Below are positions 47,844-60,900 of a DNA stretch of 64,000 nucleotides, piece after piece. This DNA is from Acridotheres tristis. Lineage: Eukaryota; Chordata; Aves; Passeriformes; Sturnidae. Each line of letters starts with the position of its first letter. Within the stretch, counting starts at the first letter, position 1. The translations under genes were made by a program, and so were the position numbers. The notes beneath the pieces were generated by a model, which ran no database searches, was not told the DNA's origin, and worked only from the letters and a program-made list of their open reading frames with translations. The DNA lies in NCBI GenBank assembly GCA_037013685.1, contig CM072888.1, positions 16,478,589 to 16,542,588 on the forward strand, written 5' to 3'.

Positions 47844-50800
47844 AATGGCCTCTTGGCCAAATGCCAAATACATAATGAATTCCTATCACCAGCAGATACC
47901 TCAGAGTTTGTGAGCCCTCGTCACAAAAGTGCTTGGAAGTCATGTGTTACAGAATCAGCCAGCCATTAAAAAAAATTCAAAAAAACTCCAACTTGCTTAC
48001 CTTTATATCAAAATGAGTCTGGGTCTAAACATTTTGAGAGTTCTTATTTGTAAGAAGCTGTTTTGGTGTGTCTTCAGCACTGCCACCTCTCCAGACAGAG
48101 CAATTGCTGTGAGGCACTGCAAGCACGTCCTTGTTTCAGACTGCATACCTGAATTCACAGGAGCCTAAGATTAAAGAGCTGGAAGACAAGAAGATGGAGG
48201 AGATGAGGCACAAAATGGATGAACCTATAGTCTCTGTGCAGTGCCCTTGAGGATCTTAATTAAAAACAGGATTGGGAATGCTGTTTAGTAGAAACCCAAA
48301 TGGCTCAGACTATTTGCTCTCTGCTGTGATTTGTGGCACTGGTGCCAAAATCTTCCTAGTGGGTCCCAAAAGGTGGGACTGTTCCATTTTGATGTCTTGC
48401 TTGATGTAAATTCCCACTTTGTCCTGTGCATTCTGCCCTGGTAATGCTGGCTGTTCCCCATCCACCTATGTAATATATGAGCTCTTTCTGCCTTTCTCTC
48501 ACTAGGATGTTGAATTGTGGTCTTTCTCCTCTAAACAGCCAGCAGTTCTTGCAAAGCATAGTAACTTAATTATTTAGGGCCTGCACTGATTAGCCTCACA
48601 TCTTGAGGCTACACAGACTCTCAGCTGTGGAACATCTGGTGACAGCCCTGTTTCTCAGAGCCCTAGCCCTTGTACAAATACAGTGCCTTTCTTTTTTGGA
48701 TAGTAAATATATGACAGATGTGAAATTCTCCAGCTCTTGGGGGAGTGCTTACATGTTAAATTTCATTATCCCTTGTTGGCCAGTTGGCAAAATGCAATCA
48801 AGAATAACTTTTGAGGCGAGCTGGTGTATCCAATATCACTCTGGAACGCTATTATGGTGAGAAGCTTAGGGCACAGAAAAGTTGATACAAGAAGATGAGA
48901 TCAGTCTCTCTAGCACTCACAAAAATGCACTGAATTAAAAAGGATAAACTCAGAAGTCAAAGGGAGCTGTGGGGTATGAACCTCTCTGAGAGTTAGACTC
49001 ACAACCAGTTTAGGGGCCAAGTCCATTTTAATATGTTTCACTGCAGTGTGTAATTTTTATTTTATTTATTTATAATTATTCTTTTTGGTAGTTTGCACTG
49101 GGATATGGCAGTTTGAGTATCTTGTGGAAGTGGTAGCTGCAGACCTGTCAAATGTTCCTTAGTTTTTATAGATCCCTTCATTGGTGGTTATGTAGTAATA
49201 ATGCTTACACCTCTAGAGCATTATGTGTGAAGCCAAATACACATATGAAATGGTTAGTAACCAGATATACTACCTAGAAAGTAATAGAAATAGCAGGTAA
49301 AGTTGTGGGAAAGAGCTAAGTGTAGAGCTGAAAAATAATACTAATGAAAGGTATTTTTCCTGGGGAAGCCCGGGTGGATGTTGGTTCATAAAACAGAATA
49401 CCTGGCTTTGACAATATTTAAAAAAAAAAAATCTACTTTGCCTCGGTTTGCTGTGATGCCTCTGAGTTCTCATGCCTTTGTGCATGTGGTGCTTGCTCCT
49501 GGTTGGGCTCCTTGTCTGAGGAGCAGAGGTACCAGGCTTGGCAAAATAAAGACCATAAATGCAGTCTCCTCAGTTCTTGAGCAGAGAGGTTGATGGAGCT
49601 CTGCTTTTATTGGATTGCAAGGCTGAAAGCAAAGTCTAAGAGAAAATCACCCAAGAAACTGAGAAAGCTCCTTACTTCCTGACAGTAAAATGACACTATT
49701 GCATAGTAGAGGGAGTGATGGGCTTTTCTCATTACAAAGATCCTGGAATAAGTTCATAATAATATTTTTCCTTCCCTCACCTTTATTTTCCTTCCTGCTT
49801 CCCAAAGAAGGAGTGGAGAACTCAGCACCACATCCTCTCACTTAAAATACTAACCCGACAGATCATCTTGTCTGGGGAAAATTGTCACTGTTCCTCAGAG
49901 ACTGTCTCCAGGGTAACTTTGTTTGCAACATCCTCGAGGGGATGCTGCTCTTCAGATGTTCTTCTGGGAAACAAAGCTTTTGCCTCATGCCCTCAAATAC
50001 GTGGCATTGTAATCCTTTGAATGTATCTGAGCACTCACTTGAACCCTGCAGAACCACAGGACTGTCACGCCAAAATAGGGCAGGACTGAATAGGTGTCAA
50101 CAGGATGTCTTGCTAGCCAATGTGTAGCTGCTCATGTATAGAAATAGATGCTCAGTGAAGCAAGTTACTGGCTTGAACACAGAGGTATCTGGTTTAAAAG
50201 CACTCTTTGTTTCAAGAGCCGTGCTGTTCAGACCAGTTCCTCTCTTTGTATTGTTCCTTGCTGAGTATTAATTGATGGCCTGTTAACTTATTGACTCCCT
50301 TTCGAATAGGGAACTGTAGTAAATAATTTATTACTTGACTTTGAGGTTATGTGATGGCTGGGATCGTTGGTGTGGAACTTGCAATCTATCTGTTTAGTGG
50401 GAAGAAAGGAACATAAGAAAGAATCTTAACTCTTTTCCTGCAACTTCAGTGCACATCACACATTGACATCAGAAGACTCTTTGCCTGGCATACCTGTATC
50501 CAATGCAGAAAGACATGATAAGTGAAAATATTTATCAGTGCCTGTACTTGCAGAAAACAGTAGAGATTTCTGTTGTGGTCTTTGAATAAGTTGCTAGTTA
50601 AATAAACTTTATCATTCTGAAAAGACAGCTTGTTTCATGGGCAAGAGAAGTAAGGGAGATGGATTTGTATTTTGGGTTCTTCCCTTCATTGTAGAAGGTC
50701 GTGTGGGGTGCCTCCAATGCCAGGCTTTTCACTTTAATGAAACTTGCAGAAATTGAATTATTTATGCTCTGTTCTTTTTGCCAGATGGGATTCCAAATGG

Positions 50801-52162
50801 AACAACAGGCTAAAAGTGGTTTGGGGGATACTGTGCAGCAGACATGATCTACAAGATTGATCTACTCGATCTTACATTAGCTCCAATACCCTTGGAGACC
50901 AAAACAAACAAAAACCATCCCTTCTGGTACGCAGTTGGTTTGTCACTGCCTGCTGCTTCCTTGTGTGGATGGCATCTGCTGGCCCAGCTTCTTCTGCATT
51001 AGCAAGGCTGAGGAGGACTCCAGGGGCCACAGCCCTCTGTGGCCTTGAATGGCAGAAGTCAGCCGTGAGGGAGATGTGGGCTGTCCACGGAACCAGGCAG
51101 GTTCTGTCTGGTTCTGTCTCGTCCAGCCCTGTGTCTCACGTCTCCATCACAGCCTGAGCTGTGTTACAGGCTTAGCTGCTGGGTGCCTGTCATCTGCCAC
51201 CAGCATCTGTGCCTGAGAGGAACTGGGATGCTGTGGGAGTCTTTTCGTGGAGGTGGGGGTCTCTGAGGCAAATGCTAGGGCACCATTATAATTATGTAAT
51301 AATGCTGTTGAAATAAAACCCCATAGGGTGCTATTACAGATGGAGCTTCATTTTAACAAAGTTTCTGGATTCGACACCGCTTTCCTTAATTTGACACCTT
51401 TTTTCCCAAACAGAATATCCAAATGGTCCTTAAATTACACTGTGGGTGAAGAGCTTTATAGTAACCATACAGAGTAACGTGTTTAAATGAAAGCACAGTG
51501 CTGTTTCAGTCTGGGGTTTCAGATTTACCTTTCAAATGCTTTTAATCTCCATACTGCAAATTTGACAGATGCCTTTTATTGGTAGAAGACTTTTCATCTA
51601 CCTGACCTAAAGGACACAGCGTTTATTTGCATTTAGGCAGGAGTTTGCAGCACAGTGAATTAGCAGTAAGCCGATACTTCAGTTCTAGTGTTTTCTTTGA
51701 GGCTGCCTTTGTATTCTTTTGGATCATAACTTGAGTGCCTTAAATTTCACATATGTAGAATGTATCAAAGCTGATTTGCAGTGCAGACGTGTGGTCTGCT
51801 GTGTACCTTGCTAGGTGTACTATTAGTGTTTGTATCCTGTACTATTTTTATTTTCTTTCACCTTTAATTCTGCTGCTAGTACAAGGTTAAATCTGCAAAG
51901 GCTATAATGAAAAAAAATGGGAAATATTAGAATCCAAGTGTCCTTGACATGGTGAATCTGACTAGATATCCCATAGCGCTGAGGTGCTCTAACTTTATCA
52001 CAGTTTTACTCTAAAGTCTTAAGAGCCAGAGACAGCTTGCTGGATAATTGTGGAATATCTCACACAACATCTTGGCAGGCTGGGTAGTTTCTCATATGTT
52101 TCATTTTTCATTTCATTTAATCTTCCTAGTGCCAATGTCTATTCTTATCAGTCAGGTGTTGC

Positions 52163-52199
52163 TATTCCTATATTCCTATACTATATATTCCTATACTCT
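52163..52199 (+). repeat. Short imperfect TATTCCTA tandem
   Basis: CTATTCCTATATTCCTATAC is followed by TATATATTCCTATACTC. An ATTCCTATA-like unit is thus repeated three times with spacer variation. It is a small AT-rich microsatellite-like array. Confidence 0.85.
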
Positions 52200-53559
52200 A
52201 TGTTGTGATGGTGGTATGATCAACTTTCAGAACTGTGGTTACAGCTACACTGTCTCCCAAAGGTCACTTAGCTGCAGGAGGGAAACAAAGAATTGTCACA
52301 GCACTGCTGTAAATCCACCCCTGGAGATGCTGCACAGTATCAGCAGGAATGGGCACTGCCCTGTCCGGTGCATGAGGATTGATTTCTGAACACATCAGGG
52401 TGTGCATCATGTGGGACCATTCTTGGTCACCAGCTCCTTTCTCCTGGGTCAGTCTCCAGGTAGTGGAGAAGGCAAAGAACAGCAGCTGTAGAACTCTCAT
52501 ACCCTGGTAATTTCTCTCCCTTTTCACCTGGCATGAGAGGATTTATTTTTTCGTTGATTAATCAATTTATTTTCAAAATGGACTGCCTACTTGTTCTGGC
52601 TGGTCTTGGATGATGATAAATTGAGGAGGCAGTCATTTTCAAAATAACATTCTACTGGCGTCATTCCCTACTCTAGGTGATACTTTTTGCCTGGTGAATT
52701 GAGTGGTGTCTAAATAGGAGCAACAGCTGGTCTCTGTGTGCATCACTAGAGATGGGAGAGGCATATGGTCCAGGAGATACCCTTTCCCAAGGAACTGAGA
52801 TAAAATCTTCTAAACCCGACCTTGTTCACAGCATCCTAGTGCTTGCTAAGGGCTAAGCTATTCCATGCTCTTTTTCCACCTCTGTGGAAAATGCTCTTTG
52901 GGTATATCCAGGAAAATAATCCAGGAAAAATATTTAAGTAAATCCTTGTCTTAATGGCTTTAATTAAGTATTTCCCTAGCTTTGGATCAGCTAATTTAAT
53001 AGTAGGCAGGGTTTCTGTCAGCAAAGTCTACACTTACAGATCCCTGTTGAGATGCAAATAGTTACTGCAACTTTCGATGTTCGAGGCACTATGAAAACAC
53101 TGGAACCTTCCACCCAAGGAATAATTCACTTTACTCATGATTTTAATAAAAAAAAGTAATTAAAAATCCCCTCTGTTTTGAGGTTTGACATTTTTCCTAC
53201 TGCAGCGTGATTTTTCCATCAGAGCCAGCTGTTGTCCGAGTTTTGGTGGAGACATTCAGTATGTGCTTGTTAAGAAAAGTCTTTGTCATAGTGAGGGCTC
53301 CTGGAAACCTCTTACCTTTCATTTGCCCTCAGTGGATGGAAAAAAGTGAATGCACATGAAAAATGGAGTTTTAGTGTTTGATGGCCAGGCCAGATTTTGA
53401 GCAATATAAAAAGAAAATGTGATTTCTTTTCAGTCATTTTGGAATGGAAGATCAATTTTCTAACTAATGGGATGCTTCTAACCAGAGGAAAACTCTTGAC
53501 TCAAACCAGCTTGGACTAAATTGTATTTCATTGTGAATCCAAATGAAATGAATGATTTC

Positions 53560-53576
53560 TTTTTTTTTTTTTTTTT
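53560..53576. repeat. Poly(T) run
   Basis: About seventeen consecutive T followed by CTTTTAGG and further T/G-rich sequence to about 53610. The pyrimidine tract plus TTTTAG resembles a splice acceptor, but no plausible exon follows. Confidence 0.9.
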
Positions 53577-54825
53577 CTTTTAGGTTTTCTTTTGTTTTGG
53601 TTTTTTGTAACGTTTTAGCCTAATTTTCTTGTGGATTATTTCAAAATAAGCTTCCAGAAGGTACTCAATGTCTTCAGGACTGCTTTTGAGTGACTTGAGT
53701 ATTTAAGATAAAAAAAAAAGCAATAAATTACTGTGTTAGGCAGAAAAAAAATCATCTCCTGCATGACTGAATTTGGCATAGAGTTATATCTTGAGATAAT
53801 TTGTGGCTTGCCTTGTGATATGTAGTGGTTTTCTTAAAAGACTCACTGTATAGAAATAAGTGATTACCTTAGACTGTAACTTGTGTTTAAAAAAAAAAAA
53901 TCTGTATTGCCCTCGAATTTAGTGCAGAGAGCCTTTTGATGATGTGATTTAAAGTTACTGCCTCTCTGAGACAAATAAGAATTTGACTTTGATGACTACA
54001 AACGTGTGTTCTATGAAGTTCTCTCTCTTGTTTTTGGTTTCCCGTTTGCTTCTTGTGAGGTTCACACTACTCATTAACTGAATAACAATGAAGGTTACAT
54101 GGGAAGGGTTGTGGTCCCTGGAGAGAGACTTCCTTGGAGGCACTGCCTGCATCTTTTTTAACCTGAGTTATATTGAGTCATGATTTAGGTTATAAAGGAG
54201 TGAGGTTGATAATGAATGCGGTTAAGTAGTAGGAAAAAATCTTCCTCACAGAGCTGGTTTGACTGGGCTGTTGTGTGCAGAATTTTTAAGCCTTCAGTCA
54301 TTTTGCATGCTCCTTGCTTTTTCCTGCATTGCTGTCTTCTTACTCTTCTTCAGTAAGCCCCTTTGTCTCTTGCTGGCTTGTCACTCTTGCTGCTCCTTGA
54401 GGGGCTGCTGGCAGAAACGTGGGTGGGGTCAAGGGGCTTAAACAACCAGGAAAAACGACGAGCTTGGAAGGAGATTGCAAGATTCTGAAAGACATTAAAA
54501 TGGCATGAAATTGCCTGTCTTAGGAGGGTGAGGCAAATGCTTTGAAATTTTGGGCTGTGCTGTTGTGGGCAGCACTCGAGGAATGCATTCAGTTATTTGA
54601 CATCATGGGGTGGTTTAGTAAATGAACACCTCCACCTGCTAGTCTTTGATGCCATTTTTGTTGTCAGTGTATAGCAGATTTTGGGGAGCTAGAGCAAAGG
54701 CAAGCACGACATATGAATGTAGTGATTGTAGGGCAACTCTTCTATCAGCTCTAGTCACACTCTAGAAGACAATAAATAGATTATAACTGGGCAGTAGATA
54801 GAATCAGATACACCTGAGGAGCAGA

Positions 54826-54955
54826 CAGAAATGTTTGTTTTGGTTTTGCTTTTTTTTTTTTGTTTGCTTGTTTGTGGGTTTTTTTGTTTTGTTTGTGTGG
54901 GGGATTTTTGTTTGGTTTTTGGGGTTTTGGTTTTGTTTTTTTTTGCTTATTAGGC
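54826..54955 (+). repeat. T/G-rich low-complexity tract
   Basis: Roughly 130 bp of T-runs broken by G, GG, GGG and GTTTG units, with very few A or C. It resembles the tract near 39 kb in composition and strand bias, but I see no long shared sequence. Confidence 0.92.
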
Positions 54956-57900
54956 AGTTTAATTTTCAGTCTTGACTGCTTAGGCTGTTGTGTGCAAGAA
55001 AGGTTTTACAACCACAAGAGCAGCTAGTATCTTGCAAAGAGGCAGCAAGCATGCAGACTCCTCATTTCTGTGGGTTTAACATTTTAGGAGATGATTTGCC
55101 CCGATTTCACTTCTAAATGTTCTTCTACACCTATTGTAAGACAAACTTGGCCAGAGTGACTTAGCCAGAAGAATGGATGGAGTGCAGGAGAAGGCCCTGA
55201 AGGCTCTCATGGTCTGCAGGGTATGATCAATCTTCTCCACTGCCCCTGGGCACCAAATGAATTCTTCCACAAGATACACCAGATGTAGCTTTGGGTGGCA
55301 GCCCCTGGCATGTAAGCAGCACATGCAAGCTGTAGACTGAAGAGAGAGAGAAAAAAAATTGAAATCTGAATAATAATATTCTTTTTCTTTGAATATATTA
55401 TTTCCCCCAAATTCTGTTGTACAGCTGGCTGCAAAGTACATTTGTTTCAGCATTTATCTGAGTGTAGAATTGTGTTGGTGTTACTAACTTCCTTTGCCTT
55501 GAAATAACAGTATTTGTTGTAGCTCAAAAACAGTGGGACAGTCAGATGCTAATAGAAGACTCATGGGAAAATTCAGGTTTTTAATGCTAACCAGCTTGTA
55601 GGACAAAAAGGTATGGAAGCACCTTGTGCATCAGCATCAAAGGAAGGATGTCAGGTAAAGAAGTGCAGCCTGTGTGCATTTGTCAACATAGATGTCTCTA
55701 GAAGTCTATTATTAATTAGGAAAGTGTTCTACTACTAATTATGAAAATTAGCAGGAGACTGATTTCAGTTACTGTTGTTTGTTCTCATTAACACTTTAAC
55801 ATAATATGCACTTCAGTCAAATAAAGAATGGAACCTTTTTGGTGCCTTTTGAGAGTGCCTCAAAAAGGACCTTGATTTATACTTTACTTTTTAGCCTAAT
55901 TAAAACTGATGATTAAAACATGCAAGTCCCTTAAGATGACTGTGCTAAACCGATTTTTTTTAATAAGCTGAATAATGTTTAATGTTCAGGGTAAAACTGT
56001 CTGAAAATAGAATTACGGTGTCTCATTATGTTTTGTATTTAAACTTAAGTAATTAACATCAACACTACCACTGATTGTGGTTATTATTGTGGAAGGTCAT
56101 ACACAGTTAGCAAAATCACATATGAATGACTGCTCAGAAACACACAAGGCTTGCATCTCCCAATACCAAACAGCAGGGTGGCAGCCCTTGTCTCACTGTC
56201 TCTGTGTTTTCTTGGGGCCTCATCAGACCTGTGTGCCTACAATTTTGGGGAGACCAGTCTCTGTGTGTTTAGAAGGGCCCAAATGAGCTTTATCTCTGTT
56301 GGGTCAGCTAGTGATGGGAGCAAAGGAGCTGTGACAGCAGACATCTGATGTGACATCTTGTGGTTTGGGTGACTGGATATTGTGTCCTCCCAGGGAAATT
56401 GCCAGACTGAAGCTGCTCTTACACACTGATTTGGGTCTTGATGTATTCTCTCTCATTTTGGAAATCTCAAATTTGCTGCTGCTATATGAAGATGCAGCCT
56501 TGCTTGTGTCTGTCTGCATTTATTGTTTTTGCTGCTCCCACATCAAGGAAAGAGAGGTTTACCCTGCCTGAGCAGGGCTCACCCCCATTCTGCACACTCA
56601 CAAGGGCTTTGCTGTGTAACCAGGCTACTCAGAAGAGCAAAGGACAGTCAGAAGAAGCTGAAGTCTTGGGATGAACGGATCTGACTGTGGCACCCATGGG
56701 GATATGTGCTTAGGGTGGCAGGAAGCAAGCAGGCCATCATACACACTTTCCTCCTTGTTGGTATCATGGCATGCTGCGGAAATCTGCACAAATGAGCCCT
56801 TGGCCATGTGTTCTCAGCCTGTGGCTTCTGTACAGGGTGAAAATGTGTTTTAAAATGCTGCACTATCACTCCAGCTTTTTATGCAGTTCTGTTGTATTAT
56901 GTGAGATGAAGGGCTCTGTTTGGCTGTTACACTTAAGAGTGCATGATTTGATTTTGCGTACTGATTTAGACAAGACAGATCACATGACTTAGGGATACAA
57001 AAAAAACCTCGTACACCTCAGTCCTTTGAGGTGCTATAAAGCATCCTTTGCCAGAAGCAGAGTAGTCTCGTTGCTAGATTACTTTTATGGGAGCTCTGGG
57101 CAGCTCAAGTCTCACAGTCCTCCTTAAACTCTGCGGATTACAGCCATTATTCCAAATTTTCGAGGTATTGCTCTGGGTCGCGTTATCTACATGTGATGAG
57201 GGAAGTGGGTATAGTTTGTGCTTGGGGAAGCAGAGACAAATATTAGCTCTGTTGCCATTTTATAAAAGCTGTTGCAAACCATCACTTGCAAGAAGCATGA
57301 GCACACAGAGACGTGGTGTCAAAACGTGTGGTGGACTGTAGGAGAGCTGAGTGTCCACAGCACCTCCAGTGATGTGACAGGGTCTGTATTTAACCTGATG
57401 AACAGGAACAGTGCTTTACCCTTGTCAAATTACCTTGAGAATTCACCAGGGGAATGAAACCTTAACCTTTCTTGCTGCATTGCATGGGGGTGTGTGAAGG
57501 ATTCTAAATAATGAGTCCTGCTGAAAATAGTTCCCTTGTATAAACAGAATATAAATGCTCTGAGTGCATGGCTGGTCCAGACTTTAAGGCTGCTTTAGCT
57601 TGACTGCCTGCTCTGAGAACTGTGTTTAGCTTCTTATATCCTTGTAAAAATTGCTTGCTTTTTCATTCTTGGGCAGGAGTGATCAGATCACCCCTATTTT
57701 GAGAATAGCAAAACTGTGTGTACTTCAGGGTCTTGCCATGGTAGTGCCCAAACACTTGGCAATGTTTTGGGAGTCAGATGCACACTTTGCTCAGGAAATG
57801 AGCTGTGATGAGAGGAGCCCTTACTCCTGTTTGATTGTACTGATACTTTCTCTAGCTCTCAGATGGATGGTGTGGCCAGGCTGTTCTGAGGAAGGTAACC

Positions 57901-60900
57901 CTCCAAAACAGGCTGGCTGTCCCCAGTTAACTTACAGGATGTGGTCCTTAGTTTGTCCTGAGCCCTTTGCCTTACCTAGATGTTGGCAGGATGTTGTTGC
58001 TGAAACCCACCGAGGATATCAGTTTGTACGTGGGTGATCACATGCAGTGTCCTGGCCTTGTTCAATTTGCTAGCAGAACTGTAATTTCAGGGCTGGAGAT
58101 ACTTGGGTTTTACTCCAACCCTGTGCATGACCAGCGGTATCAGGAGCAGCCCTGCTTTGCTGAGCTGTGCCTTGCAGCTGTTGATTGACAGCTGTTCTGA
58201 GACCTCGCTGTCTGTGACAATTGACACTACATCGAGTGGCACTGAACCAAAATGCCCAAAGGAGATCGGGAAAGATGATCTGGAGAGCAACTGGTGGCCC
58301 GGGTCGTTTCTCTTGGGCTTGGCTGGCAGCCCTCCAACCAAGGGACTCTCTGATGAAGGGAGGGACCTGCCACGCTTTGGGTTTGCCAGTAAAATCCTCT
58401 CTCCTTGGGGCACAGCTCCTGCTGTCTTCTGTGCTGGCACACCTGCTAATGCACTCTTTAAAGGTCTTGGGTCATGGTTTGAATTGCTGGTGCTGTTCTG
58501 GGAGGAGGACAGAGTAGGTGATACCACAGAATGAATGAAGGCACTAATATGAGAGTGGTTTTTTTTCAGAGATGTTACCTGAATGTTTTCACACTTGACT
58601 TCCTTGAAAAATAGAAGATTTTAGCCTTCTATGCTTAATAGGTTGCAATGAAATGTAGACGTGGGTATCAAATGAAACAGAATTTCTGAATTTGCGTATT
58701 TGAATTATCGTCCTTGAAACAAATTGTTTTCACTCTGTTTCATATTTATAATAAAAACGTAATCCCTTATACATTTATCTGAAAGAGTAATAGCCTTTTG
58801 TTTCTGCTACTCAAGATTTCCTTCAGGGGGAAAATAGGTGTTTATTCTGCCTAGGTTTTTACATTTGCTTACAGTTTAGTACTCCTTTGTACAGCAAGTG
58901 TTGGATTAGCTCAAAGCACTAGGCTTCATTGTTTGGCACTTCGGGACCTGGAGGCACTCTGAATAGGTGTAAATAGGGGTTCTTATGCACGGTGAATGTT
59001 GGGAAGCCTGGATTCCTGGGAAGCAGCTTCAGAAACCTGCAGCTTATTTTAGCTTTGCAGTACTTCTGCCTTGGCTGCTTCTCTCTCGACTGTCACAGGA
59101 ACGATGGAAGATAAGGGAAGCAGAGTTAAAATGCATCTTTTTGGTGCTCTCTGGCTTAGCTTCCTTAACATGCTGTGTGGATCTTTTTTACTTTAATACC
59201 TGGGTCAGACCCCTGGAGGCAACCACCAGTAGGCTGGCTCTGACATCATCCCTCAGGAGTAGGGATCCTGGAGATTTGATGCTCTCCAAGAGCTGGAGAG
59301 ATGTTAGTTGTCAGGAGGTCTTGGGTGGTGCAAGACGACCTGGGAGACGGAGAAGTTCAGTTCTGAAAGTGCAGAAAAAGTGCCTCCTATTCACTTAAAA
59401 ACTTACTTTGGACTACAATTAGTGCAGTGTTCATAACTGAAGGAGCAATTATTACCTGAGAGATTTTTCTTTTCCTGTTTTGAAGAAAGCTAATGATTTA
59501 ATTTTCTTTTCACTCTTCCTATATATGGCAGATAAATAATTTAGTTGTTTTGCTTCCTTATTGGAAGGAAGTATCTGCTTTAGAAAAAATTAGATGTGCT
59601 TTTACATTTAATTTTCCTAGTAAAAGCAATGTGAAAGGAATTTCACTGAGTCAATGAAAAACAGCTCTATTACAATAGCTACTAAAGGTGAATCTTAAAA
59701 TTTATTTTTTAATGGAGTCATGAAAAACATTGGCAATATTAACAGTGTGCTTAGGTCTCTTTCTCTCTTTTTTTAATTAAAAATAAATCTTCAGATTCCA
59801 TTTATGTTAATGCACTTAGTAAATAATTTGGTAAAGAAAGAGCTGCAGGAATGAGGCTTGGAGTTAACAACCAGAAGGGGAATGCAGTGGACTTAGGCTG
59901 TATTGTTTCCAAAAGACTTTTCTAAATGTTAGAAGCTCACGGTCCTTTAAGCAGATCTCCCCACTCAAGGTCACCACAAACCCTCTGTGCCAGGAGTTAA
60001 ATGTGCCGTGGATGCACTGAGATTGTCTTGACATTTTGAGTGAGACACATGAGGATGCTCTCCACGTTCACAACAGTTGCTTCTTCTCATCAGTCTCTTT
60101 GCTGGCTTTGTCTTTCTTCCTGCGTTTTGGTAGAGATTCTTATTTCCTCCTGCTTTATATGTCACTGAAACATTTCTTTCGTGTTCGTTACCTACTCCCC
60201 ATCTCTTTCCAGCTGCCTTTTGTGCAAAAAAACCCTGGATAGATTCTTTTTTTCTCTCTACCTTTTCTGTCGGTTTCTTTCCTTGTCTCCAGGGTGACCC
60301 CCTGCCCTCGAATGCTTGAACTGTGGCTCTTTTGTCTCAAGATATGTCAGGAATTAAGTTCTCTGGGACATTCATCTGTGTCACCTTTATTTGCTTGGGA
60401 AGGAGCAGGGGATGTTTATGGCAATGCAGCTGTAGTGATAGTAATGTGAAAAGAACAGCTCTGCCTTTGCTGAAACTTTGTCTTTTTTATAGTTTTGATG
60501 AAACAGCCAGGATTGGGGGGGGATACTGAAGGTCATAAAAAAAATTCACAAAACGGTGTTCCTTGCATCCCTGCCTAACAAGATCTGATCCTATTGGCAT
60601 TATATCATTGGCAGGATGCTGGAGTGCCATACTAATGTCAAAAGCATGGAGATAAATGACAGCTCCATTAATTGGGTAGGCATTTGGGCTCAACTTGGGA
60701 ACGTCACATATTTTATAGGTGTGCTTGGGGCAACGGAAGGGGTAGCGTGCTGAAAAGTGACTGGGCTCGGATATTTACTGCTGGGTATGTTAATGTGAGT
60801 GCCAGCACCGCTCTGTCTGTGGAGCTTGCACTGCTGGAGAGCGAGTTTAGGGATGCTGGGCACATCGCCTGGAAGGAGGTAGGCTCTCTGCATATATCAG

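Larger units (their letters stand above)
46526..54825. other. Unique-looking intronic sequence
   Basis: No exon or transposon was recognised. 46920-47410 and 50930-51260 are locally G/C-rich, with frames open on both strands but no splice-bounded coding signal. 51121-51122 and nearby contain a tiny GTTCTGTCTG doublet (about 51100-51120). Confidence 0.55.

Noticed and set aside
53560..53584. Poly(T) followed by TTTTAGG resembling a splice acceptor
   Set aside because: No branch-site and exon combination follows; the downstream sequence is more T/G-rich low complexity.
58985..59398. 137-codon plus-strand frame with a hydrophobic stretch
   Set aside because: The hydrophobic segment comes from T-rich DNA; no family resemblance, and the second ADGRL3 exon would have a different, conserved sequence.
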